Positions 1 through 10,617 of a stretch of 64,000 nucleotides of DNA are shown piece by piece. The stretch lies in contig BTRK01000006.1 in assembly GCA_036245805.1 (NCBI GenBank), positions 12,308,365 to 12,372,364 on the forward strand, written 5' to 3'. How positions within the stretch are numbered: the first letter of the stretch is position 1; every line of letters starts with the position of its first letter. The position numbers and the translations under genes are program-made. The notes under the pieces are model-generated. The model did not search any database, was not told the origin of the DNA, and worked only from the letters and a program-made list of their open reading frames with translations. The stretch is from Pristionchus mayeri (Eukaryota > Nematoda > Chromadorea > Rhabditida > Neodiplogasteridae).

Positions 1-1341
1 ATTTGGGCTACGATGCATGACAAGCATGGATAGCCTATGGCATGCATAATGTTATTCAAATACAGTGCCGAGGCAACAGTAATGCCTGTTTAAAGTTCTT
101 TATTAAAATATTTCTGTACAAATTATTTATTGTTTTGAGGACTCAAATACATTTTGTGATTTTCAACAAAAAAACAATTTGGAATCTGTTGATCATGTAA
201 CCAAATCCGATTAACGGTAAACAACTTTCCCGAGCGAATTTGGAAAAGCCAGATTTAGGAACTATTTCTTCACCTATCGTAACCTGATCAAATTTTTGTG
301 CACTGGGTAAATTCATAATTAGAAATTAGCTCGACGGGGTTCGTAGTTACGGATAATAGTTGGATGCGACTGTTGAGGCTTAACATTTCGTAAAACTCTC
401 TTGCCGTCTCGGGCGATCCGAAAAAGTTGTTCATGGTGCTCCGCTCCGCTCCGCCTCATCCCCAACATATTTTTCGGATCGCCCTCGGCCTCACGAGCCT
501 TTCACATATTTAATAGCAGAATCATGCACACTCCACTCAACAACTGAACTCTACCAGTTTTGGACGAACACTTTTAGTACCTTGGAAGTCGTATCATGTT
601 TCAATTCTCTCACCTTGAAGATGATAAAAGTGACTGCGAACACATTTATCGCCACATTTAAAATTTGAGGTAACACGTCCAGGTAACACGTCTAAAAGCA
701 CGAAATGAGTTTAATGATATAACGACAAAAGTGTGTATACATGCATCTATATTTCAACTTTCTTTTTGCCACGGAGCACGTCACGTTAAACCAGTTTTAA
801 GATTTAAAAAATATATGAATAACATACAAAAAAATGGATAGTGATTCCCTTGCTTGAAATGAGCTCTAGGTCCAATTTTAGGATAGCCCAGAAGCTGCAC
901 AGAATGAGACTATCATGAAATGGAAAAGAAAGGAGAAGGATGAATAGGTGGAAACAAGGGAAGATAGTAACGACGATGCGAGGAGGAAAGACAAGGGCTA
1001 GAGGGGAACTACAGGAAGTGAGAAAGGGTAGGAAGAAGGATAGAATATGGAGAACTGAATTGGTTCCTCCAGTGTAGCCAAGACAGTCTAATAAGACAAG
1101 GAAAAGAGTGCTTTTCCTAGTGAAGTCATGGATGCGATCTACCAGCGGATCAATGAGAAACGATGATTACTGTATCCCCTGCGATATAAAATGAGCGGCA
1201 AAAGAAGAGTACCGTTTATCGGTCAGGTCAAGCGGAAGTTTGAATTAGAGAAATCGCCCGAGAGAGGAGTCTGAAGCATAATGAACTGTAAGATGCAAAC
1301 TGGTATTTGTTTGCAAAACATTGTAAATTAGAAAAAAAACC
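1..1341. other. no gene recognised
   Basis: No open frame with exon-like splice borders was found on either strand. The stretch contains a small inverted repeat (411-484), a purine-rich tract at about 900-1070, and otherwise AT-rich sequence that looks intergenic or intronic. Confidence 0.5.
411..484. repeat. short inverted repeat, relative of the 31.5-31.9 kb repeats
   Basis: The arm GGGCGATCCGAAAAA at the left end is matched in reverse complement at the right end, around a spacer carrying a CCGCT tandem. It is followed by GCCTCACGAGCCTTT, which is also found at the end of the two repeats near 31.6 and 31.9 kb, so these belong to one dispersed family. Confidence 0.75.
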
Positions 1342-1385
1342 TTCCCCAACAATTTAAAAACAATTGTTTTTAAATTGTTGGGGAA
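1342..1385. repeat. 44-bp perfect palindrome
   Basis: Two 22-nt arms, the left starting TTCCCCAACAATTT, are exact reverse complements with no spacer. It could fold as a hairpin in RNA. No gene is adjacent. Confidence 0.9.
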
Positions 1386-1732
1386 ATTGCGAACGATATA
1401 GTAAATTATGGGATTGCCAGTTTAACATTTACAATGTTAGCGCTCAAATTTAAAGTGTTGTTGTTGCATTTATATAATTATGAACCCCTGTCTATTCTAT
1501 GAAATTTATCTCGATGTGAAACGCATTTCAATTGTTGTATTTCCATTATCTTTAAAATTCGTTGTGAATCTAAAGAGTCTGGAGGAGGTCGATGGTGATT
1601 TCTTGCGTCAAATCTCGAGGATCTCCTCATCATTGATTTTTACTTTTCTTACTTTTTTAAAATCAAAAATTACTAGCGCAAAAAGGAAGATGGCTGATTT
1701 AGTGACAAGTTTGTGTACGCTTGATCTTGCAG

Positions 1733-1936
1733 AATAATATAAAATATCAAAACCAAGAGATCAAAGATTTAAATATGAACATTTACCGTAACCGTGCGAG
1801 TGGACAAGCAGCAAATTCGACTTCATCTCTGCGACGTGACCAAGTTATCATCATATCCACCTCCAGAATCAAGCAACGATTCAACGGCATGAGCGACCGC
1901 ACCGCCTCCTTCACCAGGAAGGTCAACGGAATCTAA
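1733..1936 (+). pseudogene. duplicated terminal-exon-like ORF, copy 1
   Basis: A TTGCAG acceptor precedes an open frame of 67 codons that ends in TAA, followed by AATAAA at once. The product is hydrophilic and Ser/Thr/Arg-rich, with an Asn/Gln/Lys-rich start and an end reading like SFTRKVNGI. An almost identical copy lies at 7731-7928, a diverged inverted copy at about 7200-7420 and a short inverted fragment near 1560-1610. No family is recognised. No convincing upstream exon was found, so this is probably a copied last exon rather than a complete gene; a short gene starting at the internal ATG (1775) is possible. That the frame stays open in both direct copies is notable. Confidence 0.4.
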
Positions 1937-2259
1937 ATAAAATTCGAGATTAAAAGAATCTATTATTTTGAGTATTGCTGTTGAGTGTTCCGATCGTCTG
2001 GACCGATTTCCGGCTCCATGCTTCCTTCATATCACAGATCTCCTGTAAGAATGCAGGAATGGATGCGACAGAAAAATAGTTTATGTGAAACGCATTTGAA
2101 TTGATCGCTTTGCAAAATCTATGAAATGTTTCACGCTATTTTAATGCAGGCAAAAGGCAATGTTGCGTTCATCCTTTGTGTAAATCCCAACGTTCACCTT
2201 ATCTTCTGATGTTCAAGCACCCGATGAGCAGTCGAAAAAGTCAAGTCTGCAAAAAATGA

Positions 2260-2484
2260 TTAATTATATGGCCCAATATTTCTAGCCCTGGGATGTTGAA
2301 CATCGCGAACGTGGCTAGCGAAAGTGCGAAATGCAGATACAATGACAGAAATTGAAAGGCATCGTTTGAAAGCGCTGGCACTGGCACAACAATGATATCC
2401 AAACGTGGTATCCGTCCGAGCTCTGAAGGCACGCTCTCCGTTCCCCCGCAGGCGAAGGTCCGCTTTTGTACCTACGATGATCAC
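2260..2484 (-). pseudogene. Rho/Rac-like GTPase fragment (G4 region)
   Basis: On the minus strand a frame begins with IIVGTKADLR, close to the Rho-family G4 guanine-specificity motif (VGTK.DLR). Further on it has a CASAS stretch where the G5 motif (CSA) would lie. The rest diverges quickly, no splice-bounded exon fits, and no P-loop is linked to it in the same orientation. I read it as a decayed fragment. Two plus-strand fragments at 5.6 and 6.6 kb resemble the N-terminal part of the same family. Identification rests on short motifs only. Confidence 0.35.
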
Positions 2485-2759
2485 TCAGAGAAACAAATGC
2501 AGGTCTTTCCGAACTGCCTCCGTGCTCATGTGCTACAGTAAATAGTAGCTACAGTCGCGAGCATAAATCACCGGACACTTTTGGAATGGGTTTGAACTTT
2601 ATAACAAGGAAAATTTCAATTCTGCTTGTAGGACGTTATGCACCAAATTCATCAGAGATTTTTCTTTTTGATATTGGGGTATGACGCAATCGCACAGTCG
2701 TTGAGTAGTAATGACGCAATCAAAATTTACTTTTTCAAAACGGCATTATTCTTACATGG

Positions 2760-2970
2760 CACAGCGTGTCAGAGTAAATCGAAAACCTCATTTGCGTGGC
2801 AAAGGGATTTGATTGGACGAGCCATTGCCACTCGCATCGCCGCTTCGCCACTCGCTTCGCCACTCGCTTTGCATCGCCGCTCAACTCTCTTCGGAGAGTT
2901 GACAATGACTAATCCAATCAAATTCCTCCGCCACGCAAATTAAGTTTTCGATTCACTCTGACACGCTGTG
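2760..2970. repeat. foldback repeat with 59-bp arms
   Basis: The arm beginning CACAGCGTGTCAGAGT is repeated in reverse complement at the right end with a few mismatches. The loop carries a small tandem of CGCTTCGCCACT units and an internal hairpin (ACTCTCTTCGGAGAGT). It resembles a MITE. Confidence 0.8.
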
Positions 2971-3470
2971 CGCCTATGATAGGCTCCTTGATCACACAAA
3001 TATCATCCATTAGCTACCTCTTCGATGCATTACTAAGTTTTCCACTCAAAACTCTGGAATAGATACCTGCGTAAGTAATGAGTCCCTTCAATGAAAATGG
3101 AACAAAATATTCGAATGCGTTTCATTTCTACTGTAGTGTCTTCTCGCCTGTCCGACTGGGAAGTTATCACGTTGAATTGAATATAGTCCATTCTTGATCA
3201 AGTATCCGTAAAATTTGGTACCCTGGAAGGCGATTGGGTTGTACTGCTGAACGAATCCTTTAATTGAGTAGGCCACGGCCACTGCACTCAAGATTTATCC
3301 TCCATAATAGTGCTGAACGGAGAGAATCACGAGGCGGAAGTCGACTAAGATGTTAGGAATACTCGTAATATGCAAAACATCCGCACTTCATTTTGCATTA
3401 TTGACTGCATTTTTTATATATTGAACACCCAATGGGAAAGGATCTGAGGTGAGGAGATCCTCGGCATTTG

Positions 3471-4027
3471 CAAAGTGGGGGGGGGGGGGTGTCAAAAGAG
3501 CAACGGTCAAAAGAGCAACGGGGTGCCATTCGCTGGAGATTCGAGCTAGCCACTTGGGAGTTGGTGCATTGTAACCAGTATGTGCTACCCCACATTTACA
3601 TATATAAATCTTGTCACCAGGCGATCATGAGTTTCACTCCATATCCATGAATAGGGATTCATGGTCCAAAATTGTGAATTTGAGTGGAAAATCATGGTTA
3701 GATAAACACCAAATATAGTAACCAATCCATACTCAAGTTACTTGGTTAAAGTAGTCACTGGAGTACTAGAATATCGATTAGTCACGACATTGGCTGTTTA
3801 TCTAATCATGATTTTCTATTCAAATTCGCAATTTTGGACCATGAACATGAATGGACCATGAATTCATGGATATGGAGTGAAACTCATGATCGCCTGGTGA
3901 CAAGAATTATATATGTAAATGTGGGGTAGCACATACTGGTTACAATGAACCAACTACCAAGTGGCTAGCTCGAATCTCCAGCGAATGGCACCCCGTTGCT
4001 CTTTTGACACCCCCCCCCCCCCAAAGT
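3471..4027. mobile_element. G-tract-capped foldback element, copy 1
   Basis: About 545 bp begins with 13 G (3477-3489) and ends with 13 C (4010-4022). The arms are inverted copies over about 200 bp, including GCCACTTGGGAGTTGGTGCA and CACCAGGCGATCATGAGT. CAAAGT lies on both outer edges and may be a target-site duplication. A second member is at 59642-59934. There is no coding capacity, so it is a non-autonomous foldback/MITE-type element. Confidence 0.75.
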
Positions 4028-4538
4028 GGATGAAACTCAACCGTTTCCCTACTGGTTGCATTCACACAAAGTGTATAGTTCCACGTGAAATTGAGAAGGA
4101 AAATTAGAATGCGTTTCACATTGAGTGTAAAGAAAGTCGCTCATCACTTCTGAGATCACTCCTTCATCCATCGTCCAAGATAAAATGAATTAAAAACAAT
4201 GCTAGACTCCCTGATCTCAAAAAAAAAATTTTCCCCTTGCTAGCTTGCCAATCTAGACTCTGGTAACGATGGCTCTGGGTAAACAATGAGACTATCGTTG
4301 TTTGTATTCATGTTATTTTAAATACGAGAGCCCGATCCACAGACCGATCACAGAAGCGATGAGCAACTGTTTTTGCATTTGATGTGAAACGCATTCAAAT
4401 TGCTCAATTGTCGTATATTTTATATGCGCAGTGATTACATTCGGAGAACACGATTGAGTTTCACCCTCGTTGTAAATCCTGTGCATGATATACTCATCAT
4501 TGTTCTTTCAATTTGTATTTAAAAAATAATATGTGTAC

Positions 4539-5560
4539 ATATGAGGCCGGTTGCCGAAGAGTCAAACAAGGCTTGGCACATCAAAATTTCGAAAACTTGT
4601 GGAAAGGGGTTTTCGAAGGTGCTGATCATCATGGTATGCTTCATTTTGCACAAATCCGACAGGTGCAGCCGGGCTGCAAGTAGCCTCGTTTTAGACTTTC
4701 GTTAATAACTCAAAAACAACATTACCGATTGACTTGGAATTTTTACAGGAAGTAAATATGATTATGATGAATACAATCAATTATTTACAACAAGACATTG
4801 TTTATACAATTTCATTGAAAATTCAGTTATCGAATACCAGGGAGAAGTGGAAGCTGATTTTTAGATAGACAAATGCGCCTTGCCGAGAGGATCATTTTTC
4901 GTATACTATGTGCATGTTTTCATCCTTTCGCTTTTTTGATATGTAAATAGTTCTGTGTCATTCTTCACATTACCCAGCTCGCCGACGTGTGGGCAATACT
5001 AAATTGAAATGCGTTTCACTTCGAATGTAAAATAGTGAAACGAATTCGATAATAGGTGGTCAATGGAAGATGAAACATATTTCAATTTTGTATTGCCCAA
5101 GCATCGGCGAGCGGTGCAATATGAAGAATGACCCAGAAAATGGATCATATCAAAAAAGCGACAGGATGAAACCATGCACATAGTATACGAAAAATGATCG
5201 TCTCGGTAAGGCGCGTTTGTCTATCTAAAAATCAGCTTCCACTTCTCCCTGGTATTCGAGAACTAAATTTTCAATGAAATTGTATAAACAATATTGTGTT
5301 GTAAACAGTTGATTGTATTCATCATAATCATATTTATTTCATGTAAAAATTCCAAGTCAATCGGTAATGTTGTTTTTGAGTTATTAACGAAAGTCTAAAA
5401 CGAGGCTACCTGCAGCCCGGCTGCACCTGTCGGATTTGTGAAAAATGAAGCATACGATGATGATCAGCACATTCGAAAACCCCTTTCCATGGGCTTTCGA
5501 AATTTTTATGTGCCAGCCCCCACACACGGTTGATCGACTCTTAAGCAACCGGCCTCATAT
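4539..5560. repeat. 1-kb foldback element
   Basis: Arms of about 480 bp, starting ATATGAGGCCGGTTGC and ending GCAACCGGCCTCATAT, are inverted copies at high identity around a centre of a few tens of bases near 5040. No transposase ORF is present. It could form a long dsRNA hairpin if transcribed. Confidence 0.85.
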
Positions 5561-5564
5561 TACT

Positions 5565-5745
5565 TGTTAAGCACTGGCTGGCACTGGCTGAGGCATGATC
5601 AACTATTGCATACAACCCTTTGACAACTATGCGGGTGAGTATCAGAGAACCACAGATTATGGATGCCTTTGCAAGAATTGACAATCTTCATTTCACGTGA
5701 TGCATCGCCGGCCAGAGCGGTGAGAGAGTAAACATAATGAAGAGA
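5565..5745 (+). pseudogene. Rho-like GTPase fragment, copy 2
   Basis: One frame reads PFDNYAGEYQRTTDYG, resembling the switch I region of Rho GTPases (FDNY/FENY). It is closely similar in DNA to the fragment at 6640-6835. Stops interrupt it at once and the preceding P-loop is missing apart from an ACTGGCTGAGGCATGATCAA remnant. It is a broken copy; the assignment is tentative. Confidence 0.35.
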
Positions 5746-6616
5746 CGCATTTCATGCAAAGCCATCTACACCAGGGTGTTGAGTGTCGAGCTTGGTGGTA
5801 CTTCCAAGTGGTAGCAAACGGATGGCATCTGGGTGGTCAAGGACCTTATCATTGTATGTATAAATTATATTTTGCACGAGATGCGGCTGAAAGATCTCAG
5901 GCGAGACTAGCGACTTCCTTTACAATTGACGTGAAACACATTTTAATGGTTTAATTTAGAATATCTTTGAAAGAAACACCTTGTGAAAAGAAGCTGCAAA
6001 CGAACAGTGAGTTTCATCATCTTGGTAAATTTCGAGGATCCGCCCATAATTGATAATGACAGCGATCATGGCCCTTGTTTCAAAAAAGAAATAACTATTT
6101 CAAAATTTAAAAGAAATAACTACAAAGAATCTGTAAAGATCTTTGCTTCAGTGAGAAAGCGTGTTGTGTTGTCTCTTGCGGATTAAAGAAGGGGTAACAT
6201 GAATGAATGCTAGGGAGTCCCACCACGAAGATATTGCGCTCGCAATGGGAAACTGTAGCGAATTTACCCCTAGAAAGAAGCGAAACATAAGTGGAACGAG
6301 TGAAACATAAACGAATTATGCACGACCCTGCGCCGTCAATGAACTTTGCGCGTATGTAAATAGCATCATAGCTGTCTGTGAAACTTCGGATAAAGTGAAT
6401 CATGATCGGGATTCTTGCATCTATTACACACACATAGTGGCTAATTAAACTAATTTTTCGTGTTACTCCTTCTTTAATTTCAACCATGAATAACAAGTGA
6501 TCAAATATGAATGATCACATGGTGGAAATCATACGAGTGGACGATTCGACTGCAGCAATGCGACACGCAGATCTTCTCCTAATTCCGCCTAAAGGCTACC
6601 TTTATTTAGCCCAGAT

Positions 6617-6835
6617 ATGGAGAAAGATTCTCGAGTGCTCAAGTGCGGGCTGGTTGGAGACGCTGATGTGGGCAAGACAGCACTGGCTGAGGCATGATCA
6701 ACTAATGCACACTTAACGAATGGATTCACAACCCTTTGACAAATATGCGGGCGATTATCAGAGAACCACCGTTTATGGATGCCTTTGCAAGAATTGATAT
6801 CTTCATTTCATCGGTGAGAGAGCACTCATAATGAA
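6617..6835 (+). pseudogene. Rho-like GTPase fragment with P-loop
   Basis: From the ATG at 6617 the frame encodes a start containing VLKCGLVGDADVGKT, matching the Rho/Rac layout in which a GxxxxGKT P-loop follows a few residues after Met. The frame then meets TGA. In a shifted frame PFDKYAGDYQRTTVYG resembles switch I. The duplicate at 5565-5745 shares the downstream part. A stop plus a frameshift means this is a pseudogene fragment. A genuine first exon with a missed donor after ALAEA is conceivable, but no matching exon was found. Confidence 0.45.
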
Positions 6836-7199
6836 GATACTATTGTTTCCTAAATCGTCCTTACTATAGAGTAGAGTAACGAGCTTGACTCAATATCCAA
6901 CCTGTGATTAGAATGTAATTTCAAATGTCTGTAATTAAAATTACATTTTGCAATATAATAACAATGGCAAGATCTTCGACGCGCTGACCGATTTACTTTA
7001 CGATTAAGAGCATTACTTGTTTCTCAATTTCCATTATCTTTTTTGAAATTCGTTGTAAATGCATCCGGAAAATGATTGAGTTTCATCCTTTTTGTAAAAC
7101 CCGAAAATCTTCTATTCATTGATCAGCGGTCCCTACGCTTTCAAAATAATAAAAAAAATAGCAAAACAACAGTACAGAGCGGAGATTTTGTGGAGATTT

Positions 7200-7420
7200 T
7201 GTTCTTGGTGTGCTTGCTTTTGCAGATAAATATCACGATCGGAACGCTCAAAAGCAGAACACCAGCGCCCTTTTGACTTCGAATTTTATCTCGGGTCAGA
7301 GGACCTTCCTGGTGAAGGAGACGATGCACTCGCTCATACCATTGAGGCGCTGTATAAGTCTGGAGGCGGAGGTCGATGATGATTTCTTGCGTCTTAATCA
7401 GTGTGTTGAGTGTTAAGTTT
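7200..7420 (-). pseudogene. inverted diverged copy of the duplicated ORF
   Basis: Read on the minus strand, this contains a diverged version of the end of the ORFs at 1733 and 7731: the DNA equivalent of FNGMSERTASFTRKV appears as LNGMSECIVSFTRKV-like, followed by a stop and the same GAGATAAAATTCGA-like and GTTCCGATCGT sequence. It lies about 300 bp from copy 2 in opposite orientation. Confidence 0.5.
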
Positions 7421-7730
7421 GGTACGCCTTCCAAGTGACAGCAAAATGAACATATCACTGCCTTATTCATTGTATTTTGAATGTGACACAGCCCGATAGA
7501 CACGATGAGCGACCGTCTTTACAGTTGAAGTGAAACGCAATCGAATTGTTCTCTTCCATTGTCTTGTGAATCAAATCGGAGAACACGATTGAGTTTCATC
7601 CTCTTTGTAAATCTCGAGGATCTCCTCATAGTTGATTTTCCCTGTGCATGCTTTCTAAAATCAAAAATTACTAGCGCAAAAAGGAAGATGGCTGATTTAG
7701 TGACAAGTTTGTGTACGCTTGATCTTGCAG

Positions 7731-7928
7731 AATAATATAAAATATCAAAACCAAGAGATCAAAGATTTAAATATGAACATTTACCGTAACCGTGCGAGTG
7801 GACAAGCAGCAAATTCGACTTCATCTCTGCGACGTGACCAAGTTATCATCGTCTCCACCTCCAGAATCAAGCAACGATTCAACGGCATGAGCGAGCGCAC
7901 CGCCTCCTTCACCAGGAAGGTCAACTGA
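7731..7928 (+). pseudogene. duplicated terminal-exon-like ORF, copy 2
   Basis: This has the same structure as copy 1 at 1733: a TTGCAG acceptor, a 65-codon open frame, TGA, then AATAAA. Homology to copy 1 extends from about 7655 to 8075, with only a few substitutions, several of which change amino acids (for example Asp to Glu before RTASFTRKV). Function is unknown and no upstream coding exon is evident. Confidence 0.4.
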
Positions 7929-8159
7929 ATCTAAATAAAATTCGAGATTAAACGAATCTATTCTTTTGATTATTGCTGTTGAGTGTTCCGATCGTCTGGA
8001 CCGTTTTCCGGCTCCGTGCTTCCTTCATATCACAGATCTCCTGTAATAATGCAGGAATGGATGCGACAGAAAAATATTTTGGGTCATGGATTTCGCTGAA
8101 AAGAAATTACGCATTCACATTTTTTCCTCAAAAAAATGATTTAACAGTCGTGATATACC

Positions 8160-9490
8160 TTAACACACGTCTTCTGAGAGATCGCAGGTGGGGTTTGACA
8201 AACTGTTCAACGTAGTCCAATCTCCACAAACTTTTCAACTATGATACATCTAAGGCCCACTAACGTCTAATTAACATTTTGGAGCCGGAAATTGAAAAGT
8301 GCCTAAAAGCCGTCTCTGGCAATTTCAAAATTTTGAAAATTCATAACTTACGTCAAAGTTGAGTAGGAACTTCAGCAAAAACAGAAAAGTGATCGCCATG
8401 ACGAGGTGAACAACTTTTATGTTGAGGTCGAAAACGAGAAATGAATATTAAGTATTGATATTGTAGAAAGTGTGTTTTGTCGATATCCAAAAGTTGAAAA
8501 AAATCGATGTCGTAAAAAATAATATTCCAATTGCTAATGAGATCTTCTCGGATTCGGAATCTACGTCGTTTTTTACACCGGGAAAAGTTATATTTTCAAA
8601 AATCGCGAATTGATATCGCGCTTTTTTTCGCCGAAAACATGCCAGATCGCGTGATTTTGCTCAAGATCCAACATTGTACTTTCTAATTTTTGTGTCGAAA
8701 TCGCTCAGATATATCTTTTCTTTCAATTTTAGATGCTTACCAACCTTTATGCACCAATTTCCATCGAAAAAAACGGAGATTTCAAAATTTTCAAAAATCC
8801 TGTTTTTCTCAAATTTTCTCAATTTTTTGGGAAGCAAAACATGATTTTCGAAAATTTTGAAATCTCCGGTTTTTTGGACGGCAATTGGTGCTTAAGGGTC
8901 GGTAAGCATCTAAAATTGAAAGAAAAGATATTTCTGAGCGATTTCGACAGAAAAATTAGAAAGTAAATTGTTGGATCTTGAGCAAAAACACGCGATCTGG
9001 CATGTTTTCGGCGAAAAAGAGCGCGATATCACGTTCGCGATTTTTGAATATAGAACTTGTTCCGGTGTAAAAAACGACTTAGATTCCGAATCCGAGGAGA
9101 TCTCATTAGCAATTGGAATATTATTTTTCACGACATCGATTTTTTTCAACATTTGGATATCGACAAAACACACTTTCTACAATATCAATACTTAATATTC
9201 ATTTTTCGTTTTCGACCTCAACATAAAAGTTGTTCATCTCGTCATGGCGATCACTTTTCTGTTTTTGCTGAAGTTCCTACTCAACTTTGACGTAAGTTAT
9301 GAATTTTCAAATTTTGAAATTGCCAGAGACGGCTTTTAGGCACTTTTCAATTTCCGGCCCCACAAAATTAAATTTAAGTTACTTGACCATAGGTACATCT
9401 ACCACCAGGGTGGGGATGAGATTGAAGTACTTTGAACAGTTTGTCAAATGGTGGTCTCGAATTCATGCAATCTCTCAGAATACCTCTTTT
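8160..9490. repeat. 1.3-kb foldback element
   Basis: The left arm (for example CAAAGTTGAGTAGGAACTTC, then GATCGCCATGACGAGGTGAA) recurs in reverse complement at about 9215-9290. The arms are roughly 650 bp and meet near 8830. ORFs in it are mirror images of each other and are not coding. Its left flank (CAGATCTCCTGTAATAATGC) resembles the ends of the foldback at 34.8-36.3 kb. Confidence 0.85.
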
Positions 9491-9504
9491 TAAATGATGA
9501 AAAA

Positions 9505-9860
9505 CTCTCGATTTTTACCTTTGATTTGGATTCCCCACCCCAGAAATAGGCTACGTACATAGTTCATTGATCATAACACGGGGCTTATCATATCGCCACT
9601 CAGTAGGCAGAATGAGAACTTAGTTCAATTTTTTGAATGAAACACTTTTCTGCGTGTATCTCAATTACGGATTATGCAAAGTAGGAGTACTAATCGATAG
9701 CTCTAGGGCAGGTCTTCAAGAGCGACTAAGAGGACCAAGATGCCAAAGTTGCCCGTTGTCGAGATACGGCGTGAAAAGCTCTGTCACCGATTTACAGTGG
9801 AGCGAGTCCTCTCATCTTCCACGGTGTTCTACTCAATTCGTTTGTGCGCCGTATCTTCGA
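9505..9860. repeat. diverged single arm of the 34.8-36.3 kb foldback family
   Basis: The segment shares an ordered series of matches with the left arm of the ECHS1-intron foldback: CATATCGCCACTCAGT, TCTGCGTGTATCTC-like, ATCGATAGCTCT and GACTAAG-like blocks. It has no mirrored partner here, so it appears to be half of an element. Confidence 0.6.
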
Positions 9861-9867
9861 GAACCTT

Positions 9868-10060
9868 ATGAGAGAGTATGGGGGATGAAGAGAGTCAATG
9901 CTACAGTATGCAAAAGTAAGTTCAGACCTTTGCAGCACTACCGTACCGCTGCTGCCCTCTGAGGAGGAGGATGATGATGAGGAGGAGGTATATTTCGAAA
10001 TTCTTGCTCCGTCTCTTCATATCCCACACTCTCTCGCTGCTCGGCCGATTGAGAGTATGC
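9868..10060. promoter_or_regulatory. GAGA-type motif pair upstream of RRP15
   Basis: AGAGAGTATGGGGGATGAAG followed by AGAGT at about 9870-9895, and CCCACACTCTCTCGC at about 10023, are members of a bipartite GAGA motif that recurs through the window. They lie 560-750 bp upstream of the RRP15 start. A promoter role is an inference from position. Confidence 0.35.
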
Positions 10061-10601
10061 AGAATGTAGCGACGCTTACATCAATTACGACCTCAAGGAA
10101 AAGGAGGCGGAGCCTGCAGCTGCTGCAGCTGCAGCCCATTGCCGTCATCGACTTCCGGAGCAGGAACGGGACGCTGGCGATGATGATGATGGTTGGTGAA
10201 CGATTCAAACGTTCGCAGTAAGATCCAAATTGGAAGCGTTTCTCCGTCACTCAATAATATCTTTTGTGCGATCAGTGAAGAATTAATTTCCGCGAACTCG
10301 GTACTCATCCGACGTGAGAGCATGCAAAATTGAGAGAGTAAACTAGAAAGAAAGTACTGTAGTCAATTGCTAGAGAGCTTTAACTAGTACATAGTCAGAC
10401 CTTGTCATTAAACACGAAAAATGGATTAAAAGTGGGTAAATAATCAATTTAAAAATACAAACAAAAATGAATTCATGAAAAGTCAGTTCACGATCACAAA
10501 AAGTTTCAGATCTTCTTACAGTACACTAAGTTGAGTTATTTTCGGAATTTTTTTTGCAAACGTTTGTTTTGTTTATTTCGTTAATTTGCTGCTTTCTAAC
10601 T

Positions 10602-10617
10602 GATTTGTTGTTGCAGA
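10602..10617 (+). promoter_or_regulatory. probable spliced-leader acceptor of RRP15
   Basis: TGATTTGTTGTTGCAG is a strong nematode 3' splice site one base before the ATG at 10618, and no upstream coding exon joins to it in frame. This is the usual arrangement of an SL trans-splice acceptor. Confidence 0.55.

Noticed and set aside
6107..6496. 129-codon minus-strand frame
   Set aside because: AT-rich, no domain or splice context; the composition is that of non-coding sequence.
8733..9290. Several 64-87 codon frames on both strands
   Set aside because: They mirror each other within the arms of the foldback at 8160-9490 and have no independent support.
9898..10221. Acidic and Gln/Leu-rich frame upstream of RRP15 (Glu/Asp run, GCAGCTGCTGCAG)
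   Set aside because: It looked like an extra N-terminal exon, but its donor phases do not join the RRP15 ATG exon, and the acidic run is a GAG/GAT simple repeat.
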